A stretch of 64,000 bases of DNA from Nepenthes gracilis (taxonomy: Eukaryota > Streptophyta > Magnoliopsida > Caryophyllales > Nepenthaceae). Both the position numbers and the translations under genes were made by a program. Every line of letters starts with the position of its first letter. Position 1 is the stretch's first letter. The DNA lies in contig BSYO01000026.1 in the NCBI GenBank assembly GCA_033239525.1, positions 2,852,001-2,916,000 of the forward strand. Reading direction: 5' to 3'. This document shows, in pieces, positions 1 through 12,814 of this stretch. The notes below the pieces were generated by a model. That model was not told the origin of the DNA, made no database searches, and saw only the letters and a program-made list of their open reading frames with translations.

Positions 1-162
1 ACACTGTCAAAAGCTGCAGAGCGCATTGAGGGAGGACGAAGGAAAGCAAATCATGTGAAAACAGTGAAAGACAGTGAGGGTGATCTAACCCGCATGGATG
101 GCTTGATTAATAAAGGCAAACGAATGCGTTACAACTACATTTCTTTAGTGATGATGAATTAA
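1..162 (+). CDS. Possible 3'-terminal coding segment of an unidentified gene (partial)
   Basis: A reading frame is open from the window edge for 53 codons and closes with TAA at 160-162. The predicted peptide is hydrophilic and basic, with the stretches KAAERIEGGRRKANHVK and INKGKRMRYNYIS, and looks like ordinary plant protein rather than retroelement. Base composition drops sharply to very AT-rich right after the stop, as at a coding/3' UTR boundary. I do not recognise the family. The segment is short and has no visible start or upstream splice site, so a chance frame cannot be excluded. Confidence 0.4.
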   Translation, partial: TLSKAAERIEGGRRKANHVKTVKDSEGDLTRMDGLINKGKRMRYNYISLVMMN

Positions 163-950
163 TTTTATACCACTATATATATTTAAATATATCTATTCTG
201 TGATTTTTACTAACAGGAGTTCAGTCTTTTAGCCTCTTTCTATAATCATTAGATATAAATCTAATTATTATATATTTTCTTTAAAAATTATTCTAAATTC
301 AATTTATTTAATGTTGTTTTTGGACCCTTAAATTTATATGCAAAAATTGACATAATAGAGTACAGTTACTGCACCTCATTAGTAATATAGGGAAGATCAT
401 TACTTATGAGTGTAATTCTTATTTTTACATATTTGAATATATTTAGCATATGATATTTTATAAGTGATATTATATATTTAAAGTTTGGCAATATAAAATA
501 GAGAAGGGGAGTAAATTTGGTTGAAATAGAACGTGGCTGAGGAAGGAAAGAAACATTAACATGAATGAGAAGACTTCCTGTATAGAGTAATATAATATTG
601 AACATCCTGTGTACCTAGTACTTATTTATGACACACTTCCCACGTAGAGGCCATTTTGATTTTTTATTATTTTAAAATTCAGTATGATTATAATTTTATT
701 ATGAATACATAAAATAAATAGTAATATCATTCTTGATTATAATTTTTATTTGATTAAGAATGAAAAGATTGAACAAGTCCAAATTGAACCTAACTAGATG
801 AAGCTAAATGATTTGTTTTGGTCCAGGTTATAAATGTATCACACATTTCACGGCACCATGACATTGGTACATTTTTAGTTAATGATTGATGACTTAATCC
901 TTTTATTTGAAACATAATTTCACAATTCATGAATTTTTTTATCGGAAATT
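163..950. other. AT-rich intergenic DNA
   Basis: No coding potential, repeat structure or RNA gene was seen. If the frame at 1-162 is real, the first part would be its 3' UTR. Confidence 0.5.
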
Positions 951-1391
951 TGATGCGAGCATAAGTCAGAGAGAGAACCCATCCCAAAATACCGATCTAG
1001 TAGGAGGGAGAGCTCCGCTAACTTATAAATTGGAGGCTTTGCCTCAAGTTTTTCAATGTAGGACTCGCATCATTCCTCCCTCCTTCAACAGCCGCGACCT
1101 CGGCGGCTGCACTCTGCGACACTTCACTCGGCGGCTTTCACTCTACGACACTTTACTCCGCCCCAACGCACCGAGAAGCGGTCACCCTCCGCAGTAGTCC
1201 TTTCCGTTCAAAGTAACCCTCCGCAGGTAGTCATCTCCGGACTCGGATTGATCTCAATGAAAGCACCATTTGATGTGAGTATAAATCAGAGGGAGAGCCC
1301 ATCCCAAAAGATCGGTCTAGTAGGAGGGAGAGCCCCCTAACTTATAAGTTGGATATTTTGCCACAAACTTTTTAACGTGGGATTCGCATTA
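951..1391 (-). mobile_element. TRIM (terminal-repeat retrotransposon in miniature)
   Basis: Two direct repeats of about 122 bp (951-1072 and 1271-1391) flank a 198-bp interior with no coding capacity. The repeats begin TGATGCGAG/TGATGTGAG and end GCATCA/GCATTA. On the - strand the interior starts with TGGTGCTTTCATTGAG next to the right repeat, which suits a primer-binding site and gives the orientation. Flanking bases AAATT and TAATT are a plausible 5-bp target duplication with one difference. The GC-rich centre (about 1080-1200) produces a meaningless open frame. The repeats resemble those of the TRIM at 18539-18911 in length and in the order of their internal boxes. Confidence 0.75.
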
Positions 1392-4300
1392 TAATTAATG
1401 TTTGTATTAAAAGAAATTGAGATATACAAGTAAGGATTTACATACCGTCAAGTTTAATTGGCAGCAACAGACAAGTCCCCAAGGATGAACCGACCCTCAA
1501 ACTTTGTAAGCATAGAAAATTATTCCTCACCTCATTCCAAATGAATGGAGCCACTTATACCTCGTGAGGCAACTGGATAGAACTAGACAACGTATTATTC
1601 ATTTCTTACCGAATAAAATAAATAGAAATAAAAAGACTAATTCCAAAAAAAATATTTTTATATTTTTATTTAAAAGTCTGTCCACTAAATATTAGAAATT
1701 CAATAAGCAAATAGCTAAGAGCAATGATCTTTCGAGCAGACTTCATACCAAATCTACAAAGAGAAGGTGTATTCGAAGAAGAGACGTGCGGTGAATTCAA
1801 AACTAGCATAGCAAAGGATACAAATTAGGTCCAAATGATGCATATTTCATAATTATGCTTTTTTACTCCACTTGTTTTATATGTTTGGAAAAAATGGTAT
1901 TTTATGATTTTTTTAATTTTACTTTGATATTTTTTTATATTTGTCCTAAATTGAACTAATAATTCCATAACTAACTTGCCTAATAAAATTGAAGCACAAA
2001 ATGTCCAAACTTAACCCATTCAGCCATTTTATAGTTTAAATAAGATGCCATATGATAAAATCACAAAGTGAACCTATATGGTACTTAATAAATGTGTATA
2101 AAAATAAATAATATGGATGTTTGTAGACTTACCCTACTCAGATACGACATATAACACTAAATTGATATTATCCCCTCATAAGAAGGGTGGTGGAAGAAAA
2201 GACCAAACAAGTTGCCTTTAGGAGTCCAAACCAAGGTCAAAACAATCAAAATAAGGGAAAAGACCATTAATGCACATAATCTCTGACATGAAGCCTTCAA
2301 CATGATCTCCCTTGGTTTACTTGTTAACCCAAAAAATTCACCAATATAGTCATCCAAAGAATTCCCCAATTAAAGGCAAGACAATTATCGCGGTCTCTCA
2401 TAAATATTTTTTAAAAAAACACTCTTATTCAAAAAAGAATATTAGTTAGTGACTATAAGGATGGGTAGCATTAAAAAATGACATTTGAGTTTAAGTTAGA
2501 AGAGTAAGTTCTATTGGATTTTGAGTCATATTCTTATGAATTTCACAATAAACGGATAAATTATCTAGAAGGCACGTAATGTTCATGCGTGAAATGCTCG
2601 AGCGAAAAAGTTAAAGAGTCATATGATATTTATATAAAGGTCAATTGAGGATCTTTCGAGTGACAAAAAATATTAAAAGATCGTATAATATTCATATAAA
2701 AGTCAATATAATGGCAATGGATATTGGAGGTCGAGTGATATTTGCGCGAAGATTGGCTAAGTGTCAGTTAAAGGTCAGTTGAATTGCCTATGATAAACGA
2801 CCGAAGAGAGCATGTGTGCCACTTGCTTAGAGAAGTAACGCCTGATGAGCATTTCAGAGCTCATGTGTATAGTTCATCTAGAAAGGTCACACTTGATGAG
2901 TTTGAGGAACACTCGTACTCCGTTTGTTCAATGAGTTTGCTACTAATGCATACTTGAGGGGTGCTCGTACGTTATACTATTATAAAGTCATTCCTGATGT
3001 TAGAGATATTTGTCTAATTGGTATATTCCGTGACCATATATATTATTGTATCAATGTCGAGTTGTGGGTTGTCGGGTTAAAGTCCGTATTTGTCCGGTCC
3101 GCTCTCGATTCGCTCGAGCCGTCCGAAGCCCCACACTTGATGAGCTCGGAGCTAGCTCGAGCCGAAAATCCAAGGGTGAGTTTGCAGCCGCCGACGAAAA
3201 TAAGGGTGCCCATCCGCCCACTTCTGTACAACGGGGAATTTTGAACGACTTTTTGCGCCCTCTGTAAATACACACCTTATGTTTTTGAAACCATAAGCAC
3301 GCGCAGCCTCTTTTGAGAGTGTAGGAGTCATTCTACTTGAGAGAAGAGCATTCTTCTTCCTTTTCATCTTGCTCCATTTGAGAAAACCGAACCTACTATT
3401 CTATAACGTTGTGCCTCATATTCTAAGGTTTCTCTTTTCAATTTAAACTCTTACATCCTTCTACCTTCGTGGGAGACGTTGGTTCGTGAAGAAGGAGATC
3501 CAATCGTGGTTGGCACTTTAAACGAGAGGGAAGATTGACAAAGAAAGGAATCCGATCCGTTGCCAAACAAATCCAAGGAGTTCCTTGGTAGGGATCACGT
3601 GGCGGGAATAAGTCGGCTAGGTTAAGGTCTACCATATCCGTAAGTTGATTTTTATGCATTGCTTTACTAAGGTATTTTTCGATTCGTGGGTACAGTTTTA
3701 TTCAAAAAAGTCTTTATCTTTATTGCTTATAAGTACTTATATATGATTGTTAATCATTTAATATTAAATATCTTTTACGTGTATTAGTTATTTATTATTA
3801 TTTTTCTTATACTTTTAAGGTGAAACACTAAGACAAAAACGTTGTTTTTCACCTGATATAATCTTATAGTATTTGAAATTATTTTACAATATAAGGAGTA
3901 TTACACTAAGGAAAAAAAAAAGAAAGTAAAAAAAGAAAGATATTTGACATTTGATTAAGGTCTAATGTGAGTTAAATTCTTTACTAAGGTCGAATACATT
4001 ATTCTACTATTATTTTTTAAGATATATTATTATTTAATTTTTTATTTTTCGTAATATATTTTTTTCTTGTGAGTTGTTAGATATATTGAGAGTTGTGTTC
4101 GATCAAAATTTTTTTACGTAAAAAATCGTTATTCAATATTATATTTCTTATATTTAAATATTTAAATTGACATTTGACTGGGAGATTTAAACTTGTTCCA
4201 CTACACTAATTATACATATTTTGATCAAATCTTAACAAGTGTCACCATCACAAAAACTAACACACATTGCATAATCTACTATGAGGTCCATTGTCTTCCT

Positions 4301-4666
4301 CTGTCAATATAAATACGTAACGGGGAAGTATATTAAACAACTGCCCTCTTTTTCCCCTTCTCTCGTACATGCTATTCTCTAGAGATCATGGTGCATGTTC
4401 CTAAAAAATTAGGCCATTTAAAGAGAATCTTATGGTCGTTGATCTACTTCTCTATCTCTATCTGATCTCAACCTATAAAACATTGTCCTACGTGCTATTA
4501 CCATTGAGATTTTGAGTCACTTATTTGAATAACTAGAAAACAATCGTTGGTGCACAATAAATAAATAATAATCATAGATAATGAAATAATAAACAATTTT
4601 ACGTAAAACTTTTCTTAAGAATGAGAGAAAAAAATTACGAAATGGTACAATCGAAATATGTTTATT
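1392..4666. other. Intergenic DNA without a recognisable gene
   Basis: Mostly AT-rich. A less AT-rich island at about 3050-3650 resembles the promoter/leader part of an LTR on the + strand, but no paired repeat, primer-binding site or target duplication was found. The overlapping short frames at 3040-3370 on both strands look like chance products of the island. Confidence 0.4.
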
Positions 4667-4972
4667 ATACAATAAGTCCAGTTATATAAACCCTAATAAA
4701 TATAAGGACACAATATCTCGTAACTAATAAACCTCAACAATAATAAGTACGAGATGAAAGAGAAAAAAAATATAATTAGTAAAATATTCTTCTCAATTCT
4801 AAAAATATTATACCCAATGTATGCTATCAACTATACAATAAGTCTGATTACACAAACCACAACAAATATAATGACAAAATACCTCGTAACCAATAAATCC
4901 GAACAATAATAAATATAAGACGAAAGAAAAGAAAGTACAATTGGTAAAATATTCTTCTCAACTCTAAAAACA
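4667..4972. repeat. Tandem direct duplication, 166-bp period
   Basis: About 140 bp starting ATACAATAAGTC at 4667 recurs at 4833 with the same order of boxes: CTCGTAAC, AATAATAA and TAAAATATTCTTCTCAA. The copies differ at many positions, so the duplication is old. No terminal inverted repeats or coding capacity. Confidence 0.7.
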
Positions 4973-5163
4973 ATATATCCAAGATTGGTGAAGGTTAGAA
5001 CACAATTCGAAACTTACTCAGATACTCGAATTTTTCTCTTTTTTTTCTCTCTTTCTCTTCTTTTTCTCTCAAAGTCAGAGCTCTAGGTCTCAGATTTGCA
5101 AATTGTTAACCCTAAAAATGCATTAGTATATTTTTATACTTCAAGCCGATACTCGAGCGCCGA

Positions 5164-5560
5164 TTGAACACACATTGGGCGTGGCTACCACTGGGTTCGG
5201 CGCTTCGAGCGCATCTCGAGTATGCATCTATTACTTTCGGTGCTTCAAGCACCCATCGGGCACGCCTCAAGCATGCGCCTATTGCTTTTGGTGCTTCGAA
5301 CCCCCCTCGGGCACACCTCGAGCATGCACCTATTGCTTTCGGTGCTTCGAACCCCCTCGGGCGCACTTCGAGCGTGCGCCTATTATTTTTGGTGCTTTGA
5401 ACGCCCATTGGGCACATCTCTGAGCGTGTGCCTATTGTTTTCAATGTTTCTAGCATGCCTCGAGCTTACGCTTATTGCTTTTGGTGTTTCGGATACCCCT
5501 TGAGCGCACCTCGAACGAGCCCTATTACTTTCGGTGTTCATGCTTGCGTCAAGCACTTGG
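5164..5560. repeat. GC-rich minisatellite, unit about 51 bp
   Basis: Six to seven imperfect copies in tandem. Each starts TATTRCTTTYGGTGCTTCRA and runs through CTCGGGCRCRCCTCGAGC to GCATGCRCC. Readable unit lengths are 51, 51, 50 and 52 bp, then the copies degrade. Frames of up to 114 codons arise on both strands, but only because the unit lacks stops. The GCGC/CTCGAGC vocabulary recurs in the Tekay-like LTRs of this window (52780-52860, 59740-59870), so this may be an amplified LTR fragment. Confidence 0.8.
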
Positions 5561-6028
5561 TGCTCATCAATCTGTAATTTTTTTCTAAATCAGTACAATA
5601 CACAAGCATCTACATCCAAGCCACCGGACAATAAATCAAATGAATATAAAATTCACGTGAGAATGACTTATAACCAAATAATTACTCTATCCTAAATCCT
5701 AAAGATACAAATACACATCTGGGAACTTCTCTGTGGTTCACGGTTCATTAATAGCCTCTCTTTTCCACTTCACAAGTATTAATAAACCCACTAACTTATT
5801 AACTTTCCATATAACCTTATTTTTATTTTTATTTATTTTACATATGCAACAGAAGTAGGATTCAAGTAGAGGCATTCTGATCGAAGAGAAGAGAACCTTA
5901 CCCTAAATACAATGAAAATTTGTTATCTCAATTTAACAATTTTGTTTGATTTGATAAAACTCAAATGATAATATTTGAGAAGTGAGCATTAGTGCAAATG
6001 ATATAATTATTATTGTATAATTGAGGGG

Positions 6029-7117
6029 TCTTTGGTTACGGTCTTGAAATTAGCCTTTTTATAAATATGTAAAATAAAATTATATATAATATATATAATA
6101 ATTCGTTTGATATAATATAATAAAAATTTAATTTATACCTTAATTTTGGTATAACTCCTATTTCACTACTTGGTTACTCTAGTCCCAGGAATAATAATTT
6201 TAAATAAAATTATTAGTCTTTCAAAATAAGAAATAAAAAATAATTATTATTTATTTGTATTTTTTATTTTTGATTATTAATGAATAATTATTTTAAAATA
6301 TTTTTTTATTTACTATTACCTCAAACTATTTAAATTTAAATAAAAATTTGTGAACGTTAAATTAAACCAGGTTATACATATTTATTCTCTAAATCAGATC
6401 AATTCGAAATAGGATATAATTTTTTTTTATTTTTAAGTATTTTTTTGAACAAAAATTTATAGATATATTATGTGAAATAACTAAAAGTATACAATATTTT
6501 TAAAAAATTATAATATGTAGATTAAAATATTTCCTAATTATATTTTTAAATAAAAAATTTTATATAAAATTTATTAATTATACGAAAATATATCTAAATA
6601 TACTTGAATAAAGAATTTTTATATAAAATTATTAATTATATAAAAATATAACATATTGAAATAATTTTTTTAATATGATATATATTTAAAGTAAATATAT
6701 ATATATTTATATTTATAAAAAGTTTATAATCCAGGTCGAGTCAGCCAAAATTGGTTACTTTCACCCGTGATCGTATCTTACCAAAAATTTTTTTTGGCTT
6801 TTTCTTAACCATATTTGTATATAATACTGATATATATTGACTAAATTTTATATAATTTTGAGTAAGTAAGATCATACAGATCACATAACTTGATTTTGAT
6901 CAAGTTTATCCAAACTTTTTAATATATATTAATATATTATTTCTTTAGATAATAATAAAATAGTCATTTGATATTAATTTTTTAATTATTTTATTATAAT
7001 TATTATTGTAAATTAAATATTAAAAAATTAATTTTTAATTTCATTTTATTTATTCTAATTAACTAACCAAATAATAAATTTTTATTTTTATTTTATTTTA
7101 ACAATCAAATATACCAT
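6029..7117. mobile_element. Candidate MITE-like AT-rich block
   Basis: Extremely AT-rich non-coding block that begins GGTCTTTGGTTACGG and ends AACAATCAAATATACC. The ends are weakly inverted relative to each other, as in hAT-type miniature elements. No clean target duplication was found. It could equally be ordinary AT-rich spacer. Confidence 0.25.
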
Positions 7118-7911
7118 AAAAATTTCCTAATCCCTACATATAACAAGAGGTCCGTACATTAACGTGTCCTCATACTGTGTGATATTTAATATACTTACTA
7201 TTATCATCAAATTTATTCCAACTTAATGCACGACCGAATCTGCAAGGGTGGCAGACGCCTGGTGTAGGCTTGTTTGGGAGGGAACGCCGGATAACAGGCA
7301 AAAAGGGCGCGGCTTTGATGCGGTGGTGGAAGACAAAATTCCATAGCACTTAAAATAATTTTTTATTCTTTTAAGGTCAGAATTTTATTTTAATGATATA
7401 AAAAAAATTAAAATATGATAATATATAAAAATATATATATATTATTTTAAATATTCATAAATACAATAGTGCCGCGCGTGCGGGTAGGGTGGAAAGACGA
7501 GAGGATGGGATGCTGACAGGCTGGTTGTCAAGTGGGGAGAGGCAATATCCATTTTAGATTCTCTTTTAGGTTACATGGCAATTGAAAATTAAATGGATGT
7601 GGGAACGATTTTGAAGTTTTCAAAATTCGACAAGAATTTTAAATGCTAAAATGGCCAGGCTTTTCATTTAAGATATGTTCTTAAAGTTGTTTGATTTATA
7701 AGTTTTGAATACCTTCAAAGAATACCATGTACCTCGTTTGAAAATTCACCGCCAATATGGCCTATTTTTAAGGGATTAAATTTTGAAAAAATATTACATC
7801 TCTTATAACTGATCAAATAAATCATCTGTTATAGGCAATGAGTACTTGCTATTTATTGTGATCTTGTTCGATTTCAATAATTTATATATAATATTACCAG
7901 ATGGGGACGAC
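7118..7911. other. Spacer with two short GC-richer patches
   Basis: Patches at about 7240-7330 and 7470-7550 are richer in G than their surroundings. No continuous frame, no splice pattern and no repeat partner elsewhere in the window. Confidence 0.35.
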
Positions 7912-8760
7912 TGTAACAAGTCGGTCCAAAATGGTAAGTGGCCCAGAATGATAGCAGCCTATTTGTCAATGGGACAGTCAATACTCTAATTGATCGGAAA
8001 ATACTTCCAAGCAGACCAGATGTAGCCCAAAACGAATATGACCCATACCAAAATTGGCCCCCGCGCCATTTTTCATGCACAATAGTCGTCTACCATAATT
8101 TTTCGCAATTCTAAGAATAACAATCCCATCTGTAACGGAAATCTTCCAGAATCAAAGAACATTTCGGAAGAAAATCTCTCAAATTAGCACACGACTCATA
8201 ACGGCAATCTCAACGTCCACTACGCGCGACACCTCCGCGAAAGGAAAAAATCCTCCTTTCCAACTGTTACAACCCAGAATGGCACCCGCATCCACATGAG
8301 AAAATGAAATGATCTTCTCAGAAGGCGGGCATCTCACCTAGCCACCCAAGAAAGGCAACAAAGGCCCGCCGTTATAAAAGGTCATGGAGACTCACTCCAT
8401 GGACACGCTTTCTAGTATACTCAAACTTATATAAGTTTTCTAACTTTCAAGTGTCCAATCACTCTACCATCTCTTCCGCTACTAATTCTTAACAAGCTTA
8501 GTAAGCAGAGAGGCTGCTCTCAACGAGCACTCCATGACCAAAGCCACTCTCTACGAGTGCACCTCCGATCTTCACTCTCAAATCCCTATCATTGCATTCA
8601 TTTCAGCATACTCTGTCTTTTACCTTTTTTTTCTTAGAATACTGTTTACTGACTTGAGCGTTGAAAGATAAATCGGGGAGCGAGTCCCTCTATTTTCTTC
8701 TAATTTCTTGTTGTCTGTTGTGGTGTATAGAATCTCAGGCGTATAGGACGGTGACAAGAC
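7912..8760 (+). mobile_element. LTR-like block (probable Ty3/gypsy LTR remnant)
   Basis: Begins TGTAACAAGTCGG and contains a TATA box (TATAAAAG, 8373-8380) followed by a CT-rich leader. It also has the module TGACTTGAGCGTTGAAAG near 8650, of a kind common in U5 regions of plant Tat/Ogre-type LTRs, and a GTTGTGGTGTATAG end module. Similar modules recur at 23170-23250 and 24090-24190. No partner LTR or target duplication was found, so boundaries are approximate. Confidence 0.45.
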
Positions 8761-9174
8761 ATGAATAGTAATTGAACCCAAATCCGTTTAAAATTCGGAT
8801 CCAGAATGAATCATACTGATTTATTTTTTATCTTTATAAATAAAATGGGAGCACCCTAAGACTATACATCTGATCGAAAATATAATTTTTGTAGCGATTT
8901 TTGTAATTACTTTTTTAACTCCTCAATCTCTAAGGAGTCTTACTATAAGAAGCTTTTTATAGTTGGCATGAACCCCAATGCCCAATCAATAAAAAAAATC
9001 ATTCTCCCTACGTGATGGTAAACCTAACAAATCTTCTAGAAGCATAGTTTTAAAATTCTGCACCAATGGTATTTCTTTAATTGCACATTATAATTTCTAG
9101 TAGATATGACATATGTAAGGTAGGTTGACATTTGTCTCATATCAAATAACTCACATGAAATGTAGAAATTAAAG
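8761..9174. other. Spacer between LTR-like block and truncated chromovirus
   Basis: No coding signal. The truncated edge of the next element lies near 9175, where similarity to reverse transcriptase stops. Confidence 0.35.
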
Positions 9175-10500
9175 ATGCCGACTCACTATTCTTATAATTG
9201 TTACTTCAACTTTTTCAATTCAGAGGAGGCCATCCTATGGGGAGTTTTCAAAATCGGTACAGATCCTGATATAATCTTAATAGTAAATTTAATCTCCCAA
9301 TTAGGAGATAGTTCAGATAAATCCTCCAAAAAGATATTCTCGAATTCACAAATGATCAAAATTCTTCGATGGCTACAGTATGACTTTTAGATATGATTAT
9401 ATACGCTAAAAAAGCTCAGTACCCTTCTTCCATCAAAGGACTCGCATGCAAAGTTGAAATTAATCCTACTGTCTCCCTTCCAACTCTTTCTTGAAACTCA
9501 AAAGATTCATAACTCAAAATACAAACTAAAACAATCTTGTTGAAACAGTCCAAACTAGCGTAATAGCACGCCTACCAACACATCTCCAAGATGACATCAA
9601 CGTTTAACATGTCAAGCAAAATTAAATCAGCCAACAACTCATATCCACTGACCCAAATCAGATTTCGAGAATACACAATATCAACAATCAAAGATTTATC
9701 CATCGGGGTGGACATCATCAATATATATTCAAGAAATTTAGGAGGTACATACAAATTACAAACAAATCTAGGGATCACAAAAGAATACATAATCCCAAGA
9801 TCAATCAAAATATGGGCCAAAGAATTAAAGATTCACATATTGCCTTCCACAATTGATGGATCTGCTATAGCATCTCGTGCTGTTGCTGTAAAAGCTCTAC
9901 TGAGAACCGCCATCCTCCTATTCAGACGCTTCAGAAGGGTTGAACAATCATTTGCCACGTGGCCCATTTGGCTACAATTGAAATAAGCTCCACTCTAACA
10001 GTAGCATACTTTTCCTGCATGATTTCTCCCACAAAACTCACATATCAACCTTTGGAATTGGGGCTTCGATGGAGAAAACTTCACTCCGATCAATTTTCTT
10101 TTATCTTGACTTTTAGACCTCGAAAGGGATCCCTTGACCCTTGAACTCTGTCCTTGACCATTTGATCTCCTCTCAAAAATACTTTTTTTTTGTAACTACT
10201 CTTACTCAATTAACAAAGCCCGATCAAGCACTTCATTGGAGGTCCACAAACGAAGAGGGACTAATTACTTTTTAATGGAATTTAGGAGCCTCTATAGAAA
10301 CTTCTAGGCTCTTTGAGTCTCATCCACCACAACATGAGGAGCAAATCGAGACAACTTGGGAAATTTTGTGTCGTACTCCTAATTAGAATCGGATCCTCTA
10401 CAATCCGAATCTCTATTATCTGTTATAGATGACATTTATCATGCAAAATATTCAATCAATTATTTTTATAAAAATTAACCCAAACACCTCTTCTTGTAAA
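9175..10500 (-). pseudogene. Truncated gag-protease-RT start of a Ty3/gypsy chromovirus
   Basis: Read on the - strand from 10500 down, decayed domains appear in retroviral order. A zinc-knuckle region lies at about 10070-9950, with CEFCGRNHAG and YFNCSQMGHVANDC separated by an in-frame stop. An aspartic protease at 9820-9572 has its active-site region reading LIDLG where the family has DSG/DTG, followed by the typical ELLADLILLDM helix. A linker and the start of reverse transcriptase follow at about 9400-9175, including SELSPNWEIKF and PHRMASSELKKLK. The rest of pol and the 3' LTR are missing. Its 5' LTR is at 10521-12487. Stops and the altered protease residue mean it is inactive. Confidence 0.8.
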
Positions 10501-10504
10501 TCCT

Positions 10505-10515
10505 CTCCGATACCA
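10505..10515 (-). other. Primer-binding site (initiator Met tRNA type)
   Basis: CTCCGATACCA on the + strand differs by one base from the complement of the plant TGGTATCAGAG primer-binding site. It lies five bases from the start of the LTR at 10521, as expected for a - strand element. Confidence 0.7.
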
Positions 10516-10520
10516 TTTAC

Positions 10521-12487
10521 TATCACGAATTCGGATCAAAACAAATCAAAATAATTATTTATGAAAACTAGAATTCTAAAATAATACAATAATAATTAAC
10601 GAATCTTAAACCCGAGTATGACAAACAAACATCCACATGATCCAATATAATAGCCATAACAATGACTTGAATAGGATATCATCGAATATCCATTCGGATA
10701 ATAAAATAAGTAACCTACTATACAATGTCATAAGGGGGGACAATCAATCATAAATAATCTAATATACACAACCCAATGAGTCCTGTACAAACCGAAGGCC
10801 TACACCGGCTATAGTCTCAATACCCAAAATAAATCTGATACAAATTAAGTCAAAAAATGAAACTAAACTTACCAAATAACAAACGACGATCAGATCACAT
10901 CTAAACTTTTATAATATATCCAAATCCACTAATATGAAGGGATAAGAAGTAAAAACATGAGCCTCAAACTCAATAATTATCTATATCATATAATAAAAGT
11001 AATGTCTGAAATCAAGGGGAGGTTCATGAGTTCATTCAAACAACTTAAAAGATTCAAATCTAAAAATTTGGTATCGAAAATCTCGTACTCAAATCATAGT
11101 TCATATCAAAATAAAATCCCATTGGGATGTATACTGAATGAAAATGATTTGGAGTGAAATCACATAATCAAAATCATATCATAATTCATATGGAACACAT
11201 ACTGAACGAAACAAAGTCCGAATTCAAATCACATACAAACGAAATAAAGTCCAAAATGAAATCACATAAGAATTAATTATATTCCGAAACGAAATCACAT
11301 ATACAATATACGAGACTAGCCAAATTTTATTTGTGGGCAAACCTGTGAATCTCAAACGAGGTTCAAATACAAATTCATAAAGAAATACAAAGCATACATG
11401 AAATTAAAAAACTAAAGACCAAAAGACCAATTTGAGCAAGGGTTACACATAGTCCATGTAATCTTAAGGCAGATCAACCACTATTCATACCCATGGACAA
11501 GGCTGCCTATATACATTCTCCCATATATAAGAACACGCTCACTATGTTTTATCATTCACGATATCGGGTGCAATCCTCAGGTTTGGTACATATATTAGAA
11601 CGTCCGAATATATTAATTTTTATTCAATTACCTTTCAATAATTCTCATTAAAATACCAATGAGGAGGGTCATTTATAAATAGAGCATTTTCCTACTGGTA
11701 AAAAAGGGAGTTGCAGAGCTTTTTCCATCGAAAATAGAGCTCTCCTTGTCGGGAGAGGATTAGATACTATATCAGGTCACAAAGGTAGAGACCCCGAACC
11801 CTAGGCAGTGATACATGCGTATCAATACACGGCCCATGCAAATTTTCATAACTTATTTAATACAAATATACTGATATATGAACATATAATCTCAAATATT
11901 TACCTATTTCTCTGTAAAATAACAAAATCTTTAAATATTCTCAAATCTCAAATAAAACACTCAAATGATAGATAAAAATAACATGTATACACAAAGAAAA
12001 CAAATAGGAAAAATAAAAATAATATACATAAATATTAAATCTCTCAAATATAAGCAAAATTTATCAGATACGGAAACATATTAAAGATAGAGTATAAAGA
12101 TATTTACCTCAACCTCCTACCAAGTATATCTGACAAAATGATATTCCGATCTACTACTTCTCTCCTTCCTCTCTCTCCTTCTTCTCTTTCTCTCTCCTCT
12201 CTTCCTTCTCCCATACAAAATGACGAATAGTTCCACAACCCCCTTATAAAGGCCACCGATACTCTAGCACTACTTAGGCATACGTCGAGTGCCTACCCAC
12301 AACATTCGATGCTCGAGCATGGCCTCAGGCAGCTCTCGAATGCTAACCATCAACAATCAATGCTCAGGCACTAACTGGTTGCTCTGAATCCCTCAAAGTT
12401 CACAACATATAATTAATTCTGATACATCTAATATACCCAAAATAACATACATTATCAAAATAAATTAAATGGAAGTGGGGTATTACA
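10521..12487 (-). mobile_element. 5' LTR of the truncated Tekay-like chromovirus
   Basis: About 1.97 kb from TATCACGAATTC (TG mutated to TA) to TATTACA. The ends match the same-family LTRs at 26307-28161 and 19838-21667. On the - strand it has a TATA box (12244-12250), a GA-rich leader (12130-12200) and a splice-donor-like GAG/GTAAAT near 12107-12102. A patch with CGAGTGCC and CTCGAGC motifs lies at 12270-12380. No coding capacity. Confidence 0.75.
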
Positions 12488-12814
12488 AGGCCCACATTGG
12501 GTCCGTGTCCCAACTCTTGAGCACCAATCAAGTGTTCATCAGGCACATGTAATTTGAAAAGTGCGTTCGTATGCTCCTTGAGCACGGGTATTTTGAAAAG
12601 AATACTCGTGCGCATCTTGGGTGCACATCAAGCGTGGACATACAGGAAAATGTGTTCGTGCGTGAATCAGGTACAAGATAGATATAGATATTAGGAGTTA
12701 CATATTTGTGAATATCATATGTGAATCTGATGCAGAACTTCATGACATTAGATAATACGTCAATGACCAACCAGACTCAGTCACGAAATATGTCAATGCA
12801 TAATATGTCCAACA
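12488..12814 (-). mobile_element. Left arm (probable 3' LTR, truncated) of a non-autonomous retroelement
   Basis: The segment 12600-12814 is repeated in the same orientation at about 17680-17881, sharing order and spacing of many boxes (GTGAATATC, GTGAATCTGAT, TGACATTA, CAGACTCA, CATAATATG). Both copies end AACA. The arm stops where the LTR at 12487 begins, so its outer part has been lost or displaced. Confidence 0.6.

Noticed and set aside
5112..5503. Overlapping frames of 78-114 codons on both strands
   Set aside because: All are products of the stop-free 51-bp tandem repeat.
9591..9986. 131-codon + strand frame
   Set aside because: Antisense shadow of the protease and zinc-knuckle remnant, which is recognisable on the - strand.
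9175..12487. Integrated plant pararetrovirus
   Set aside because: Zinc knuckle and protease alone could fit, but the Met-tRNA primer site next to a long LTR and the Ty3/gypsy-type protease-RT linker identify a chromovirus.
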